12,239 bases of DNA from NCBI GenBank assembly GCA_002336735.1, contig DDER01000023.1:9780-22018 (forward strand), read 5' to 3'. Below the pieces are notes generated by a model that was given only the letters and a program-made list of their open reading frames with translations, was not told the DNA's origin and did not search any database. Both the position numbers and the translations under genes were made by a program. The stretch comes from Candidatus Saccharibacteria bacterium UBA1949 (lineage in GTDB: Bacteria > Patescibacteriota > Saccharimonadia > Saccharimonadales > Saccharimonadaceae). Numbering within the stretch: the stretch's first letter is position 1; each line of letters opens with the position of its first letter. This document shows, in pieces, positions 1 through 6,646 of this stretch.

Positions 1-1238
1 CGGTAGCGTTTGCCGATGTTGCCGTTATCATCCCATTCGCAAGGGTACTGCTGGCGTAGTGTTTCATACACCTCACGCGCTTTGGCCACCAGCTCGGGCT
101 TGTTTTTGAGCAATGGAAATACCGCGTAACGCACGGGAGCAAGCTCGGGCTTGAGCTTGAGCACGGTACGGATTTCGCCGCCCGGCATGGCTTCGACCGT
201 GTAGGCATCGCTCATCACCGCCATGAACATACGACCCATGCCGACCGAGGTCTCAAGGATCCACGGTATGTATTTTTCGTTGGTGACTGGGTCTTGGTAG
301 CTGAGGTCTTTGCCGCTAAACCTGGCGTGCTGCGACAGATCATAATCCGTCCGATCATGAATACCCTCTAGTTCGTCAAAGCCGAGGCTCGGGAAATTGT
401 ACTCAATATCCCAGGCGTCACTGGCATAAAATACCAGGTTTTCGTGCTGGTGCCAGCGGAGATTTTCGGGACGAATACCAAGTTCATTGACATACCAATC
501 CCAACGACGCTGCTTGATCTCGTCATACGCCACCTTATTCTCGTTGGGGCGCACAAAAAACTGCGTGTCAGCCTGCTCCATCTCGCGGGTACGAAACAGA
601 AAATTGCGCGGACTTATCTCGTTGCGAAAGGCTTTGCCGATCTGGGCGATACCAAACGGCACTTTCATACGCGTCGTGTCAACGACATTTTTGAAGTTCA
701 GATAGATCCCCTGGCAGGCCTCGCCCGGTAGGTAGACCGGCCGCTCATCACTACCAGTGAAATCGCCGAGGTTGCTTTTGACCAATAGATTAAATGCCTT
801 GGCGACCGTGAAATCTTTTTTGCCGCACGTCGGACACTTGATCTTGTCGCGATGCTCATCAAAGATAGCGTTGAGTTCGGTTTCGCTCATCTTTTCATCG
901 GCAAAGATATCGATCGCACCCAACTCTTTGTCGACCCGTATGCGCGTGTGGCAATTGCGACACTCCGCAAGCGGATCGGCAAACCCACTGGTATGACCAC
1001 TAGCGTCCCAAACGCGCGGATTTTTGAACATAGCACTATCGAGCCCGACATAGTCCTCGCGCAACGTGACATTGCTCCGCCACCACGCTCGTTTGATATT
1101 GCCCAGCAATTCGACACCGTACGGCCCAAAATCATAAAGCCCCGCCTCGCCGCCATAAATTTCACTGCCCGGATAGACAAATCCGCGACGTTTGCAAAGT
1201 GATATGATATCTTCAAGTGTCTTGTTGCTTTCATTCAT
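1..1238 (-). CDS. glyS: Glycyl-tRNA synthetase, alpha2 class II type (3' end outside window)
   Basis: Charges tRNA-Gly with glycine in the cytoplasm. The first 412 codons are present; the gene runs off the left edge inside the anticodon-binding domain, which starts near residue 366 (LAPVRYAVFPLL). The N-terminus reads MNESNKTLEDIISLCKRRGF, as in single-chain homodimeric GlyRS rather than the alpha2beta2 form. Class II motif 2 is at about 204-211 (FRNEISPR) and motif 3 at about 328-337 (LETSVGMGRM). An insertion carries two CxxC pairs (C93/C96 and C135/C138), a likely zinc-binding knob seen in part of this family. I chose the ATG at 1238 because an extended -10 box lies just upstream. An in-frame TTG at 1250 would add four residues but sits inside the promoter. 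It lies 49 nt downstream of recO on the same strand. Identification is secure. Confidence 0.96.
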   Translation of the reverse strand, partial: MNESNKTLEDIISLCKRRGFVYPGSEIYGGEAGLYDFGPYGVELLGNIKRAWWRSNVTLREDYVGLDSAMFKNPRVWDASGHTSGFADPLAECRNCHTRIRVDKELGAIDIFADEKMSETELNAIFDEHRDKIKCPTCGKKDFTVAKAFNLLVKSNLGDFTGSDERPVYLPGEACQGIYLNFKNVVDTTRMKVPFGIAQIGKAFRNEISPRNFLFRTREMEQADTQFFVRPNENKVAYDEIKQRRWDWYVNELGIRPENLRWHQHENLVFYASDAWDIEYNFPSLGFDELEGIHDRTDYDLSQHARFSGKDLSYQDPVTNEKYIPWILETSVGMGRMFMAVMSDAYTVEAMPGGEIRTVLKLKPELAPVRYAVFPLLKNKPELVAKAREVYETLRQQYPCEWDDNGNIGKRY

Positions 1239-1249
1239 AATTATTGCCA

Positions 1250-1258
1250 ATTATACCA
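1250..1258 (-). promoter_or_regulatory. Extended -10 promoter of glyS
   Basis: The minus strand reads TGGTATAAT: a perfect TATAAT (1255-1250) preceded by the extended -10 TGn. I see no -35 box at normal spacing. Only 11 nt separate the -10 from the glyS ATG, so the predicted start point leaves a leader of about 5 nt and no Shine-Dalgarno site. The predicted glyS mRNA is thus near-leaderless. Confidence 0.7.
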
Positions 1259-1267
1259 CAGACCTGA

Positions 1268-1274
1268 ACCTCCT
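1268..1274 (-). promoter_or_regulatory. Orphan perfect Shine-Dalgarno AGGAGGT upstream of the glyS promoter
   Basis: The minus strand shows AGGAGGT 14 nt after the recO stop and 29 nt before the glyS ATG, too far to serve glyS directly. Eight nt downstream is GTG GTA TAA, a two-codon reading frame whose stop overlaps the glyS -10 box. It could only act on transcripts reading through from recO. It may be chance or a decayed start site. Confidence 0.35.
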
Positions 1275-1287
1275 ACTTACTATCACC

Positions 1288-1962
1288 CTATACCGAAGCA
1301 TGTTGTCGACATAACAACCAAATATCAGGCAGCAATGCTTGTGTACCACCAATCAGCGCAACCGTCGTGAGCGGCCGACTCGACATGATACGTAGCAGCT
1401 TGATTTGGCTTGAGCCGATATCACCCTGCTCTGCAAGACGCAGCCCTTTCTCGTTTATATCGTACATATACATTTTAGTCCCATCAAGCGCCTGCCCGGC
1501 CACATCATACGCAAGATTCAGTTCACTCCCCGTCAACTCAGCATAGCGCAGATAAAACCAACTCTGTATCAATTGTAGCGGAATCTCCAACGTGTCGAGT
1601 GCCCCCAGCGTCTCAGTCAACACATCATACCACTCTGGCTCATCAATTGTTTCACTCGCGCGAGCTGTCAGATTGATAGCTTCATAGCCGAACTGTAATC
1701 GATCATAATCAGTAAGAATGCGTCTATAAAACTGGATAGGACGTGCCGACGTCAGAATTCCCAGATCACCCTTGCCAGTCGTAATAACAACATCACTCAC
1801 CGTAAATAACTCTACCCCGCCAGTCAGTTTGCTATTCTGTTTTCGTACTCCACGGGCCATCACTGATCGACGGCCTAAGGGAGTGATAACATTGAGTATG
1901 CGATCGCTTTCGCCATAGTTTGTCCGTCGCAGCACAATCGCCCGAGTGCGTTCGCCTCTCAT
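1288..1962 (-). CDS. recO: DNA repair protein RecO
   Basis: RecO is a mediator that helps load RecA onto SSB-covered single-stranded DNA in the RecFOR pathway. The protein has 224 residues from the chosen start. The N-terminal OB-fold signature is clear (AIVLRRTNYGESDRIL, then the GRRSVMARGVRK stretch that follows it in RecO). The central helical region fits the family (LIQSWFYLRYAELTGSELNL). The CxxC/CxxC zinc site found in many RecO proteins is absent: the matching segment reads LAYDVAGQAL. Start choice: the ATG at 1962 forms an ATGA overlap with the upstream response regulator stop. An ATG at 1974 would add MGAA and a 16-nt overlap. Neither has a good ribosome site, so translational coupling is likely. 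It is the last gene of the kinase-regulator-recO unit. Confidence 0.9.
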   Translation of the reverse strand: MRGERTRAIVLRRTNYGESDRILNVITPLGRRSVMARGVRKQNSKLTGGVELFTVSDVVITTGKGDLGILTSARPIQFYRRILTDYDRLQFGYEAINLTARASETIDEPEWYDVLTETLGALDTLEIPLQLIQSWFYLRYAELTGSELNLAYDVAGQALDGTKMYMYDINEKGLRLAEQGDIGSSQIKLLRIMSSRPLTTVALIGGTQALLPDIWLLCRQHASV

Positions 1963-2333
1963 GGCAGCACCCATTTGATTGCAGCGACGATATCATCAGG
2001 CATCATGGTCGTCTTGTCTAATATTCGACCAACTCCGTAAGCACGCACATCCTCTGGCGAGATGTCGCGCGCGTTATTTGTGCACAATACCACTGGAATT
2101 TCTGCCAAATCATCGTGTGTTTGTAACTCATGCAAAAGCACCAATCCATTTGCCCCGGGCAAAAATATATCAAGCACGATAGCAGCGGGCATCAAATGAT
2201 CGATTTCTTCGATCGCATCCACAGCACTAGCGGCAGTTGACGTGGCGTACCCTGCCCGGCGCAAGACCGCTACAATCTGGTCTCGCATCCAGCTGTCGTC
2301 ATCGATGACCAGCACGAGCGGCAAGTCGCTCAT
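1959..2333 (-). CDS. Single-domain response regulator paired with the 3064 histidine kinase
   Basis: A 124-residue stand-alone receiver (REC) domain with no DNA-binding or enzymatic output. The acidic pocket is D11-D12-D13 (VIDDDSWM), the phospho-acceptor is D55 (AIVLDIFLPG), the conserved Thr is T85 and the conserved Lys is K107 (LDKT), so it should accept phosphate. Its start overlaps the kinase stop by ATGA, and its stop overlaps the recO start by ATGA. It is therefore co-translated with both, and the kinase is its obvious partner. Output must be by protein-protein contact (CheY- or Spo0F-like) or by passing phosphate on. The target is unknown. Confidence 0.9.
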   Translation of the reverse strand: MSDLPLVLVIDDDSWMRDQIVAVLRRAGYATSTAASAVDAIEEIDHLMPAAIVLDIFLPGANGLVLLHELQTHDDLAEIPVVLCTNNARDISPEDVRAYGVGRILDKTTMMPDDIVAAIKWVLP

Positions 2334-3064
2334 AGTAGCCTCATCTGAGTGGAGGCATTGATATCGACATAAAATGTTGTGCCGTCGCGATGCCGAATCG
2401 CCCCAATCGCTCCCTGCATTGCACGCGCAAATTCACTCGATATATAGAGACCAAGCCCACTGCTATCCGGGCGATTATGTAGTGGCTGCGGACGCTGGCC
2501 AAGTGTCTTTGCAAGCACTTGCCACACGTCTGACGGAACTGCCGGCCCATGGTCACGCACTGATAATCTGATTTTCCGTCCCCCGCCGTATGTATGCGCG
2601 CTGAATTTTACCGGAGCACCTGCTGCACCATAGTGCACGGCGTTATCAGCAAAATGCAGCATAATACTGCGCAACAACTCACGATTTGCGATGCCAAGCA
2701 TGCTGCGATGACGATCAACGACCGCAATTTGTTGACCCTTTGCAAGATAAAGTGGACGAATATCTTGCGCCACTTCGTCTAGTAGTTGTATCGGATTGAT
2801 AGGCTCGAGGCTAAACAAGCCATCCTCAAGACGAATAGTTTTTGTCAAGTCAGTCACTAGCCGCAGCGCTCGTTCGCTCGTTAGAGCAATGCGACGCAAA
2901 TACTCTGCCGATTCATTTTTGGTTAACATATCAGATTCAACCGTTAAGGCTAGTTGTCGCATTAACGCGAGTGGTGCTTTGAGCTCATGAGACGCAGCCA
3001 CCAAAAACGGCCAGGTATCACCATATTCTACCCCTGATAATGTTCCCAAAAAACGCCTGCTCAT
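2330..3064 (-). CDS. Soluble sensor-less histidine kinase
   Basis: A 244-residue HisKA/HATPase_c kinase. From the ATG at 3064 the H-box is H26 (ASHELKAPLALM), the N-box N141 (HFADNAVHYG), the G1 box D171-H-G173 and the G2 box G203-L-G205 (SGLGLYIS). G1 reads DHGPAVP where DxGxGI is usual, so its second Gly is replaced by Ala. Only about 20 residues precede the H-box; there is no membrane segment, PAS, GAF or HAMP domain. The kinase must be cytoplasmic and sense through a partner or its own core. Start choice: a TTG at 3088 is possible in frame, but an extended -10 box ends 9 nt before the ATG at 3064, which fits a leaderless start there. AAGGGAGG directly abuts that ATG with no spacer, so it is not a usable ribosome site. 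Confidence 0.9.
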   Translation of the reverse strand: MSRRFLGTLSGVEYGDTWPFLVAASHELKAPLALMRQLALTVESDMLTKNESAEYLRRIALTSERALRLVTDLTKTIRLEDGLFSLEPINPIQLLDEVAQDIRPLYLAKGQQIAVVDRHRSMLGIANRELLRSIMLHFADNAVHYGAAGAPVKFSAHTYGGGRKIRLSVRDHGPAVPSDVWQVLAKTLGQRPQPLHNRPDSSGLGLYISSEFARAMQGAIGAIRHRDGTTFYVDINASTQMRLL

Positions 3065-3073
3065 CCTCCCTTC

Positions 3074-3082
3074 AGTGTAACA
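3074..3082 (-). promoter_or_regulatory. Extended -10 promoter of the kinase-regulator-recO unit
   Basis: The minus strand reads TGTTACACT, an extended -10 with hexamer TACACT (3079-3074), ending 9 nt before the kinase ATG. There is no convincing -35. It sits in the 50-nt gap after the 3777 membrane-protein gene and predicts a leaderless or nearly leaderless mRNA. Confidence 0.5.
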
Positions 3083-3114
3083 CGCCAAACCATAGCTAGA
3101 CCAGGTGATTTTGG

Positions 3115-3777
3115 CTACTGATTAAAGTTGATGGTTGGCACAAGCACCTCATAGTCCGGGAAGAACGTCGGTAAATCAGTGCGAACTGTCAATGTTTTGT
3201 CGCGAATTTTGAATATCACAGCGATACCTTTGAGGTCTTTGGTGAAATTGCCCTCGACACGCGTTCCGCTATTACCATTTGCCGAAACGGGTGACGATTT
3301 GAGATCACCTTTTTTGATCAAACTCTCATACTGTTTGAGGACTTGATCATACGAGACTGACTCGACAGTGACTCTGAGTGCAAATCGCTGCTCACCGGCA
3401 ACAGGCGGGACAACCAGCGGGTGCAGATAGGCATCGTATCGCCCACCAGCCGTAGTATCGCGCGATTCATAGACGCTCCATGTTTTGGGGTAGCTAAATG
3501 TCACCCGACCATAGTCGATCGGCCCGGCAAACTGCCGCAACGGCTCTTTCTCGCGCTCGGCAAATTTTTTCTCGTCCGCTTCTGCCTGATCTTTTTGGGC
3601 TTTGGTGACCGCCTCGCTGATGCGAATATCGACATTTGACTTTTCTTTGTCATAGCTGACATAGGCCCAAATCGCTAATGATCCTGCGATCACAAAGAGA
3701 AAAATCATGACGAATAACATGATAAGCGTTGGCGAGACCTGCCCGCGCTCATGGCTACGATAAGAGAGGGTGTTCAT
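3115..3777 (-). CDS. Single-pass membrane protein of unknown function with a PsbP-like C-terminal region
   Basis: I do not recognise this family. From the ATG at 3777 it has 220 residues: a short basic cytoplasmic N-terminus (MNTLSYRSHERGQ), one strong membrane segment at about 16-42, a charged Lys/Glu/Gln-rich probable helix at about 43-82, then a mixed beta-rich domain starting VTFSYPKTWSVY at about 92. An exposed domain opening with a YP-x-x-W element and ending with beta strands recalls PsbP/DcrB-type folds, but this is a loose resemblance. The N-in topology puts the C-terminal domain outside the cell. Start choice: an ATG at 3786 overlaps the -10 box, whereas the ATG at 3777 sits exactly 7 nt after TATAAT. 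It lies between the FAM173-like methyltransferase and the kinase, both on the same strand. Confidence 0.75.
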   Translation of the reverse strand: MNTLSYRSHERGQVSPTLIMLFVMIFLFVIAGSLAIWAYVSYDKEKSNVDIRISEAVTKAQKDQAEADEKKFAEREKEPLRQFAGPIDYGRVTFSYPKTWSVYESRDTTAGGRYDAYLHPLVVPPVAGEQRFALRVTVESVSYDQVLKQYESLIKKGDLKSSPVSANGNSGTRVEGNFTKDLKGIAVIFKIRDKTLTVRTDLPTFFPDYEVLVPTINFNQ

Positions 3778-3784
3778 GTATTTC

Positions 3785-3813
3785 ATTATACTTATGATTT
3801 GTCCGTATGTAAA
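3785..3813 (-). promoter_or_regulatory. Strong sigma70-type promoter giving a leaderless mRNA for the 3777 gene
   Basis: The minus strand shows TTTACA (3813-3808), a 17-nt spacer and a perfect TATAAT (3790-3785), followed by 7 nt (GAAATAC) and the ATG at 3777. The start point is predicted at or next to the A of the ATG. The -35 lies inside the 3' end of the upstream methyltransferase gene. This is one of the best minus-strand promoters in the window. Confidence 0.8.
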
Positions 3814-4313
3814 GGCGCTATGCGATAGAGGTAGTATGCTCCAACCTGCTTAATTGGGTGTTGGCCAGGCACTGCAAATGCGTAGCTGATAAACATCAGC
3901 GGCTTTGCCAATCGTGTTGCCTCGCGCGCCACGCGACGAGCCATGCGTGTAATATCACGCGACTCTCCAAAGGCGTAGATCACTGTCGTTTCGGGCGGCA
4001 AGTCAGTCGTCCAAAAATTTGCAAAACGCACTGATACCCGCGCGTCATGCCGCGACAGCCAACGTGCTATGCCTACAAGAAACGGGTTAATTTCATAGCC
4101 GATAGCCCTCGCCCCCAGCCGCGACGCTTCTCTCAGGACGATGCCATCCCCTGCCCCAATATCGACCAGTGTATCCTGCGGCGAGAGACGGTACAGGTCA
4201 CAAAAAGCTGCCCGAATCTCCCGCCGCTTACTCGGAACATACGGCGCACCGACGAACACAACCATACCAAACACCAGCGCGATGCCGCCCATGAGCCACA
4301 GTCCGATTATCAT
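3792..4313 (-). CDS. Membrane-anchored class I SAM methyltransferase, FAM173-like
   Basis: A 173-residue protein with an N-terminal membrane segment (about 1-22) followed by a Rossmann methyltransferase fold. Motif I is DIGAGDG at 51-57, and the acidic residue at the end of strand 2 is E74 in GYEINPFL. A segment RFANFWTTDLPPETTVIYAFG follows at about 96-115. The layout (membrane anchor, DxGxGDG, GYExNP, FW-x-x-DL) resembles the FAM173/ATPSCKMT group, whose mitochondrial members methylate lysines of membrane proteins (ADP/ATP carrier and ATP synthase c subunit). The target here is unknown; a membrane protein lysine is an inference by analogy. The start overlaps the xseB stop by ATGA, making it the last gene of the flippase-xseA-xseB unit. 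Confidence 0.8.
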   Translation of the reverse strand: MIIGLWLMGGIALVFGMVVFVGAPYVPSKRREIRAAFCDLYRLSPQDTLVDIGAGDGIVLREASRLGARAIGYEINPFLVGIARWLSRHDARVSVRFANFWTTDLPPETTVIYAFGESRDITRMARRVAREATRLAKPLMFISYAFAVPGQHPIKQVGAYYLYRIAPLHTDKS

Positions 4314-4510
4314 GCGTCAAATTTTTTCTTGAGAACGGTAATGTCGTTTTTGAGTGCTTGCAGTTCGGTTTCTATTTCGGTGGCGAGCGTTTGAGCTTTT
4401 TTGTATGTATCGAGCGCCTGCTCAATAGTGAAATCGTCGCTATCAAACCACGCAACATAGCTGTTGAGCTCTTGCATCTTCTCGGCGATGGTTTTATTTG
4501 TCTTTGACAT
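4310..4510 (-). CDS. xseB: Exodeoxyribonuclease VII small subunit
   Basis: A 66-residue, mostly helical protein with the XseB pattern: a first helix (AEKMQELNSYVAWFDS), a loop, then a helix with regularly spaced acidic and hydrophobic residues (FTIEQALDTYKKAQTLATEI). It forms exonuclease VII with XseA, which cuts single-stranded DNA to oligonucleotides from both ends. The length is at the short end for the family (about 60-80). It overlaps the xseA stop by 17 nt and hands over to the methyltransferase with an ATGA overlap. Adjacency to xseA makes the call secure despite the short sequence. Confidence 0.92.
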   Translation of the reverse strand: MSKTNKTIAEKMQELNSYVAWFDSDDFTIEQALDTYKKAQTLATEIETELQALKNDITVLKKKFDA

Positions 4511-5600
4511 AAGTGACCTCCGCGGTGATAAGTTTGTATTGTGTTTCGATCTCTACCGCTGCACCGACAGCGAGATGACCCCGTATCATCGCATACCCTT
4601 TTTGCAGCACAGTCTGAGGGTCAAATGCCACCAATAGACGTCTGGCTTGAGTGGTTTCTGCCAGCAGCATATCACATCGACGCACAAGCAGCGTGTACAT
4701 ATCGGACATCGCCCGATTTGTTTCGGTCTGGATCGTCGTCATAGCGGCCTGGACGCGACTTATCATCGAGACTTGCTTGTGTCGCAGCTCAGTGATGATC
4801 TCGCGACGGTCGGGGACAAGCAGTTGGGCGGCGTTACTCGGTGTTACCGCACGCACGTCGGCCACCAGATCCACGAGTGATTCGTCAGTTTCATGACCAA
4901 TTCCCGTCAAAGTCGGAATACGGCTACCGGCTACCGCTCGGACCAACAATTCGTCATTAAACACACTCAGATCATCTGCACTGCCACCGCCTCGTATGAT
5001 GACAAGCACCTCAGGCGGCATGGAACTACCGTTGAAATAATCAATCGCTCTCATGATTTGGTCGGCCGCTCCCTCGCCCTGCACCTGTACATGGGCGACA
5101 TTTATTTTGATGCCGCCCCAGCGATCATTGACAAGCTTCATAAAATCAGCATAGCCTGCTGCCTGCGTACTGCTGATGACACCTACTGAGTGCGGTATGC
5201 GAGGCAGTATCCGTTTGCGATCAGTTACGAAGAGACCTTCCTCTGCCAGTTTGGCCTTGAGCAGCTCAAAGCTCCGCTTTAGATTGCCTTGTCCGCTGGG
5301 GCGAATCGCTTGCACTGTGATGCTAAATTTACCCCACGCTGTGACTTTCGGGATGCCCGTGACGACGACTTTCATACCGTCTTCGATCGGCATACGAAGT
5401 TGCCATACAGTCATAAAACACCCCACGCTCGCCGAGGCATCCTTGAGTGTGAAGAACACGAATTTGCCTTGATTGACCTTGAATTCCGCTACTTCACCTT
5501 CAATTCCCACCTGCGGGTAGGCATACTCAAGCGATTGATTGAGTGCCGCCACAAAATCACTAACACTAAAGAGCGGTAGCCTAATGGTCGATTTTTCCAT
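4494..5600 (-). CDS. xseA: Exodeoxyribonuclease VII large subunit
   Basis: Catalytic subunit of exonuclease VII, a cytoplasmic single-strand-specific nuclease used in repair. It has 368 residues: an N-terminal OB fold for single-stranded DNA (about 8-102), then the XseA catalytic region with RGGGSADDLSVFND at 203-216 and GIGHETDESLVDLVADVRAVTPSNAAQLL at about 233-261. A coiled-coil arm follows at about 265-320 and the C-terminal element FDPQTVLQKGYAMIRG near 326-341. E. coli XseA is about 456 residues. The shortfall is mainly in the helical arm that carries XseB, so the complex may hold fewer small subunits. The first 20 nt overlap the end of the flippase-like gene, and its 3' end overlaps xseB. 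Confidence 0.96.
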   Translation of the reverse strand: MEKSTIRLPLFSVSDFVAALNQSLEYAYPQVGIEGEVAEFKVNQGKFVFFTLKDASASVGCFMTVWQLRMPIEDGMKVVVTGIPKVTAWGKFSITVQAIRPSGQGNLKRSFELLKAKLAEEGLFVTDRKRILPRIPHSVGVISSTQAAGYADFMKLVNDRWGGIKINVAHVQVQGEGAADQIMRAIDYFNGSSMPPEVLVIIRGGGSADDLSVFNDELLVRAVAGSRIPTLTGIGHETDESLVDLVADVRAVTPSNAAQLLVPDRREIITELRHKQVSMISRVQAAMTTIQTETNRAMSDMYTLLVRRCDMLLAETTQARRLLVAFDPQTVLQKGYAMIRGHLAVGAAVEIETQYKLITAEVTYVKDK

Positions 5601-6621
5601 ACTTCACCACTGCATGTTGATAAAATATATACCCAACGCCAATTGTCACGACCAGAATAATCACGCGGGCAAGCAAGATACCGCCAATTGCAGTGCCTTT
5701 ATTGATGCCGGCAATTGCCAACACAAACACCATGATCGCTTCATATGCCCCCGCACCGCCCGGAGTGACGACTATAAATCCCGCAAGGCTTGCGACACCA
5801 TACGCGATCAAAATCGAGGCTGGGTTGACTACCGACCCGAGCGCCCAAAATGTAACAAAAAACAACGCGACCTCTGTCATAGTAAAGACGAGTCCCCAGA
5901 GAAATGGCCGCAATAGCTGTCGTCTATCAGCCGTTAATTCGCGGTAGTCATCGTGCATATCCATGCAAAAATACGTGATCTTTCGCGCGTCGAGTAGCTG
6001 GCGTTTACGACCACCAGTCAGTCGATGATAGAGACGATTGATCCGGGTTGTGATATTGCGTACCCATGTATGGATTCTTGCTTGTGATCTGATGAGATAC
6101 ATCCCCGCGATCGTCGTAGCAGCCATAACCGTGACGAGGGTCGAACTAATCAGGATGATCCACCGGTTGATGTTGCCGTCAAGAGTCACCGCCACGACCG
6201 AAACCGCTAGCAACACCACAAATGCCGCAAATCCAGCAGCGTACCGTACCGCTTGGGCCATCGTGGCTCGACTGGGCGACACGCCAAGCTTGCCAAGACG
6301 CCAGCTCGTATACGAAATACCACTGACGCCGCCGCTAGGGAGAAAATGATTGACAAAGTTCATTTCAAGCGAGATACGCATCAGAGTTAAGGGCGAGATG
6401 TGCGACACTAATTTTTTTTGGCGCAGATACGAAAAAATCATCTCGCCATTTGCGAGATATCCTAGTATCGATGCGACCGCGACAAGCCATAATATTTTGA
6501 TATTGACTTGGCCCATTATGTCGGCAGCTCGTACGAGCTCGTGTCGCGAAAAATACAATATCACACCGACGAGGATAAAAGTAATGATACTTATCTTGGT
6601 GCGTACACTGATTTTTGCCAT
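5581..6621 (-). CDS. Flippase-like multi-spanning membrane protein (LPG synthase TM / UPF0104 family)
   Basis: A 346-residue integral membrane protein with about eight hydrophobic segments, including about 10-24, 42-57, 126-147, 154-176, 240-262, 266-284, 294-305 and 309-334. The family signatures are both present: NHFLPSGG at 91-98 and TPGGAGAYEA at 286-295. Relatives include the membrane part of MprF, which flips aminoacylated phospholipids; stand-alone members are thought to move lipids or lipid-linked glycans. No aminoacyltransferase domain is present, so lysine transfer is not implied and the substrate is unknown. Start choice: the ATG at 6621 lies 6 nt after a TATACT box. Upstream in-frame codons would run through the divergent promoter into the opposite gene. 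It is the first gene of the unit with xseA, xseB and the FAM173-like gene. Confidence 0.88.
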   Translation of the reverse strand: MAKISVRTKISIITFILVGVILYFSRHELVRAADIMGQVNIKILWLVAVASILGYLANGEMIFSYLRQKKLVSHISPLTLMRISLEMNFVNHFLPSGGVSGISYTSWRLGKLGVSPSRATMAQAVRYAAGFAAFVVLLAVSVVAVTLDGNINRWIILISSTLVTVMAATTIAGMYLIRSQARIHTWVRNITTRINRLYHRLTGGRKRQLLDARKITYFCMDMHDDYRELTADRRQLLRPFLWGLVFTMTEVALFFVTFWALGSVVNPASILIAYGVASLAGFIVVTPGGAGAYEAIMVFVLAIAGINKGTAIGGILLARVIILVVTIGVGYIFYQHAVVKYGKIDH

Positions 6622-6626
6622 ACTAT

Positions 6627-6638
6627 TAGTATATACTA
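6627..6638. promoter_or_regulatory. Palindromic divergent promoter with overlapping -10 boxes on both strands
   Basis: TAGTATATACTA is a perfect 12-bp palindrome. It contains TATACT on the plus strand (6632-6637) and TATACT on the minus strand (6633-6628). The plus-strand gene starts at ATG 6647 (9 nt later) and the minus-strand gene at ATG 6621 (6 nt later), so both mRNAs would be leaderless. The two polymerases would compete for the same bases. -35 elements are weak on both sides. Confidence 0.6.
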
Positions 6639-6646
6639 GAAGCACA

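Noticed and set aside
887..1234. Minus-strand open frame of 115 codons at the start of glyS
   Set aside because: It overlaps the real glyS frame in another register; the glyS frame contains all class II motifs and runs through the whole region.
1699..1962. RecO considered damaged because the zinc cysteines are missing
   Set aside because: Several functional RecO proteins, including that of E. coli, lack the zinc site; the OB fold and helical region are intact.
3062..3072. AAGGGAGG as the ribosome site of the histidine kinase
   Set aside because: It touches the ATG with no spacer, so it cannot position the ribosome there; no suitable start codon lies 5-9 nt further on.
4893..5579. Plus-strand frames of 96-98 codons across xseA
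   Set aside because: Antisense to conserved XseA motifs with no signals of their own.
6350..6646. N-terminal extension of the Trm11-like frame upstream of 6647
   Set aside because: It is antisense to the well-supported flippase gene, runs through the divergent promoter and shows no family-like sequence; the ATG at 6647 gives a natural N-terminus.
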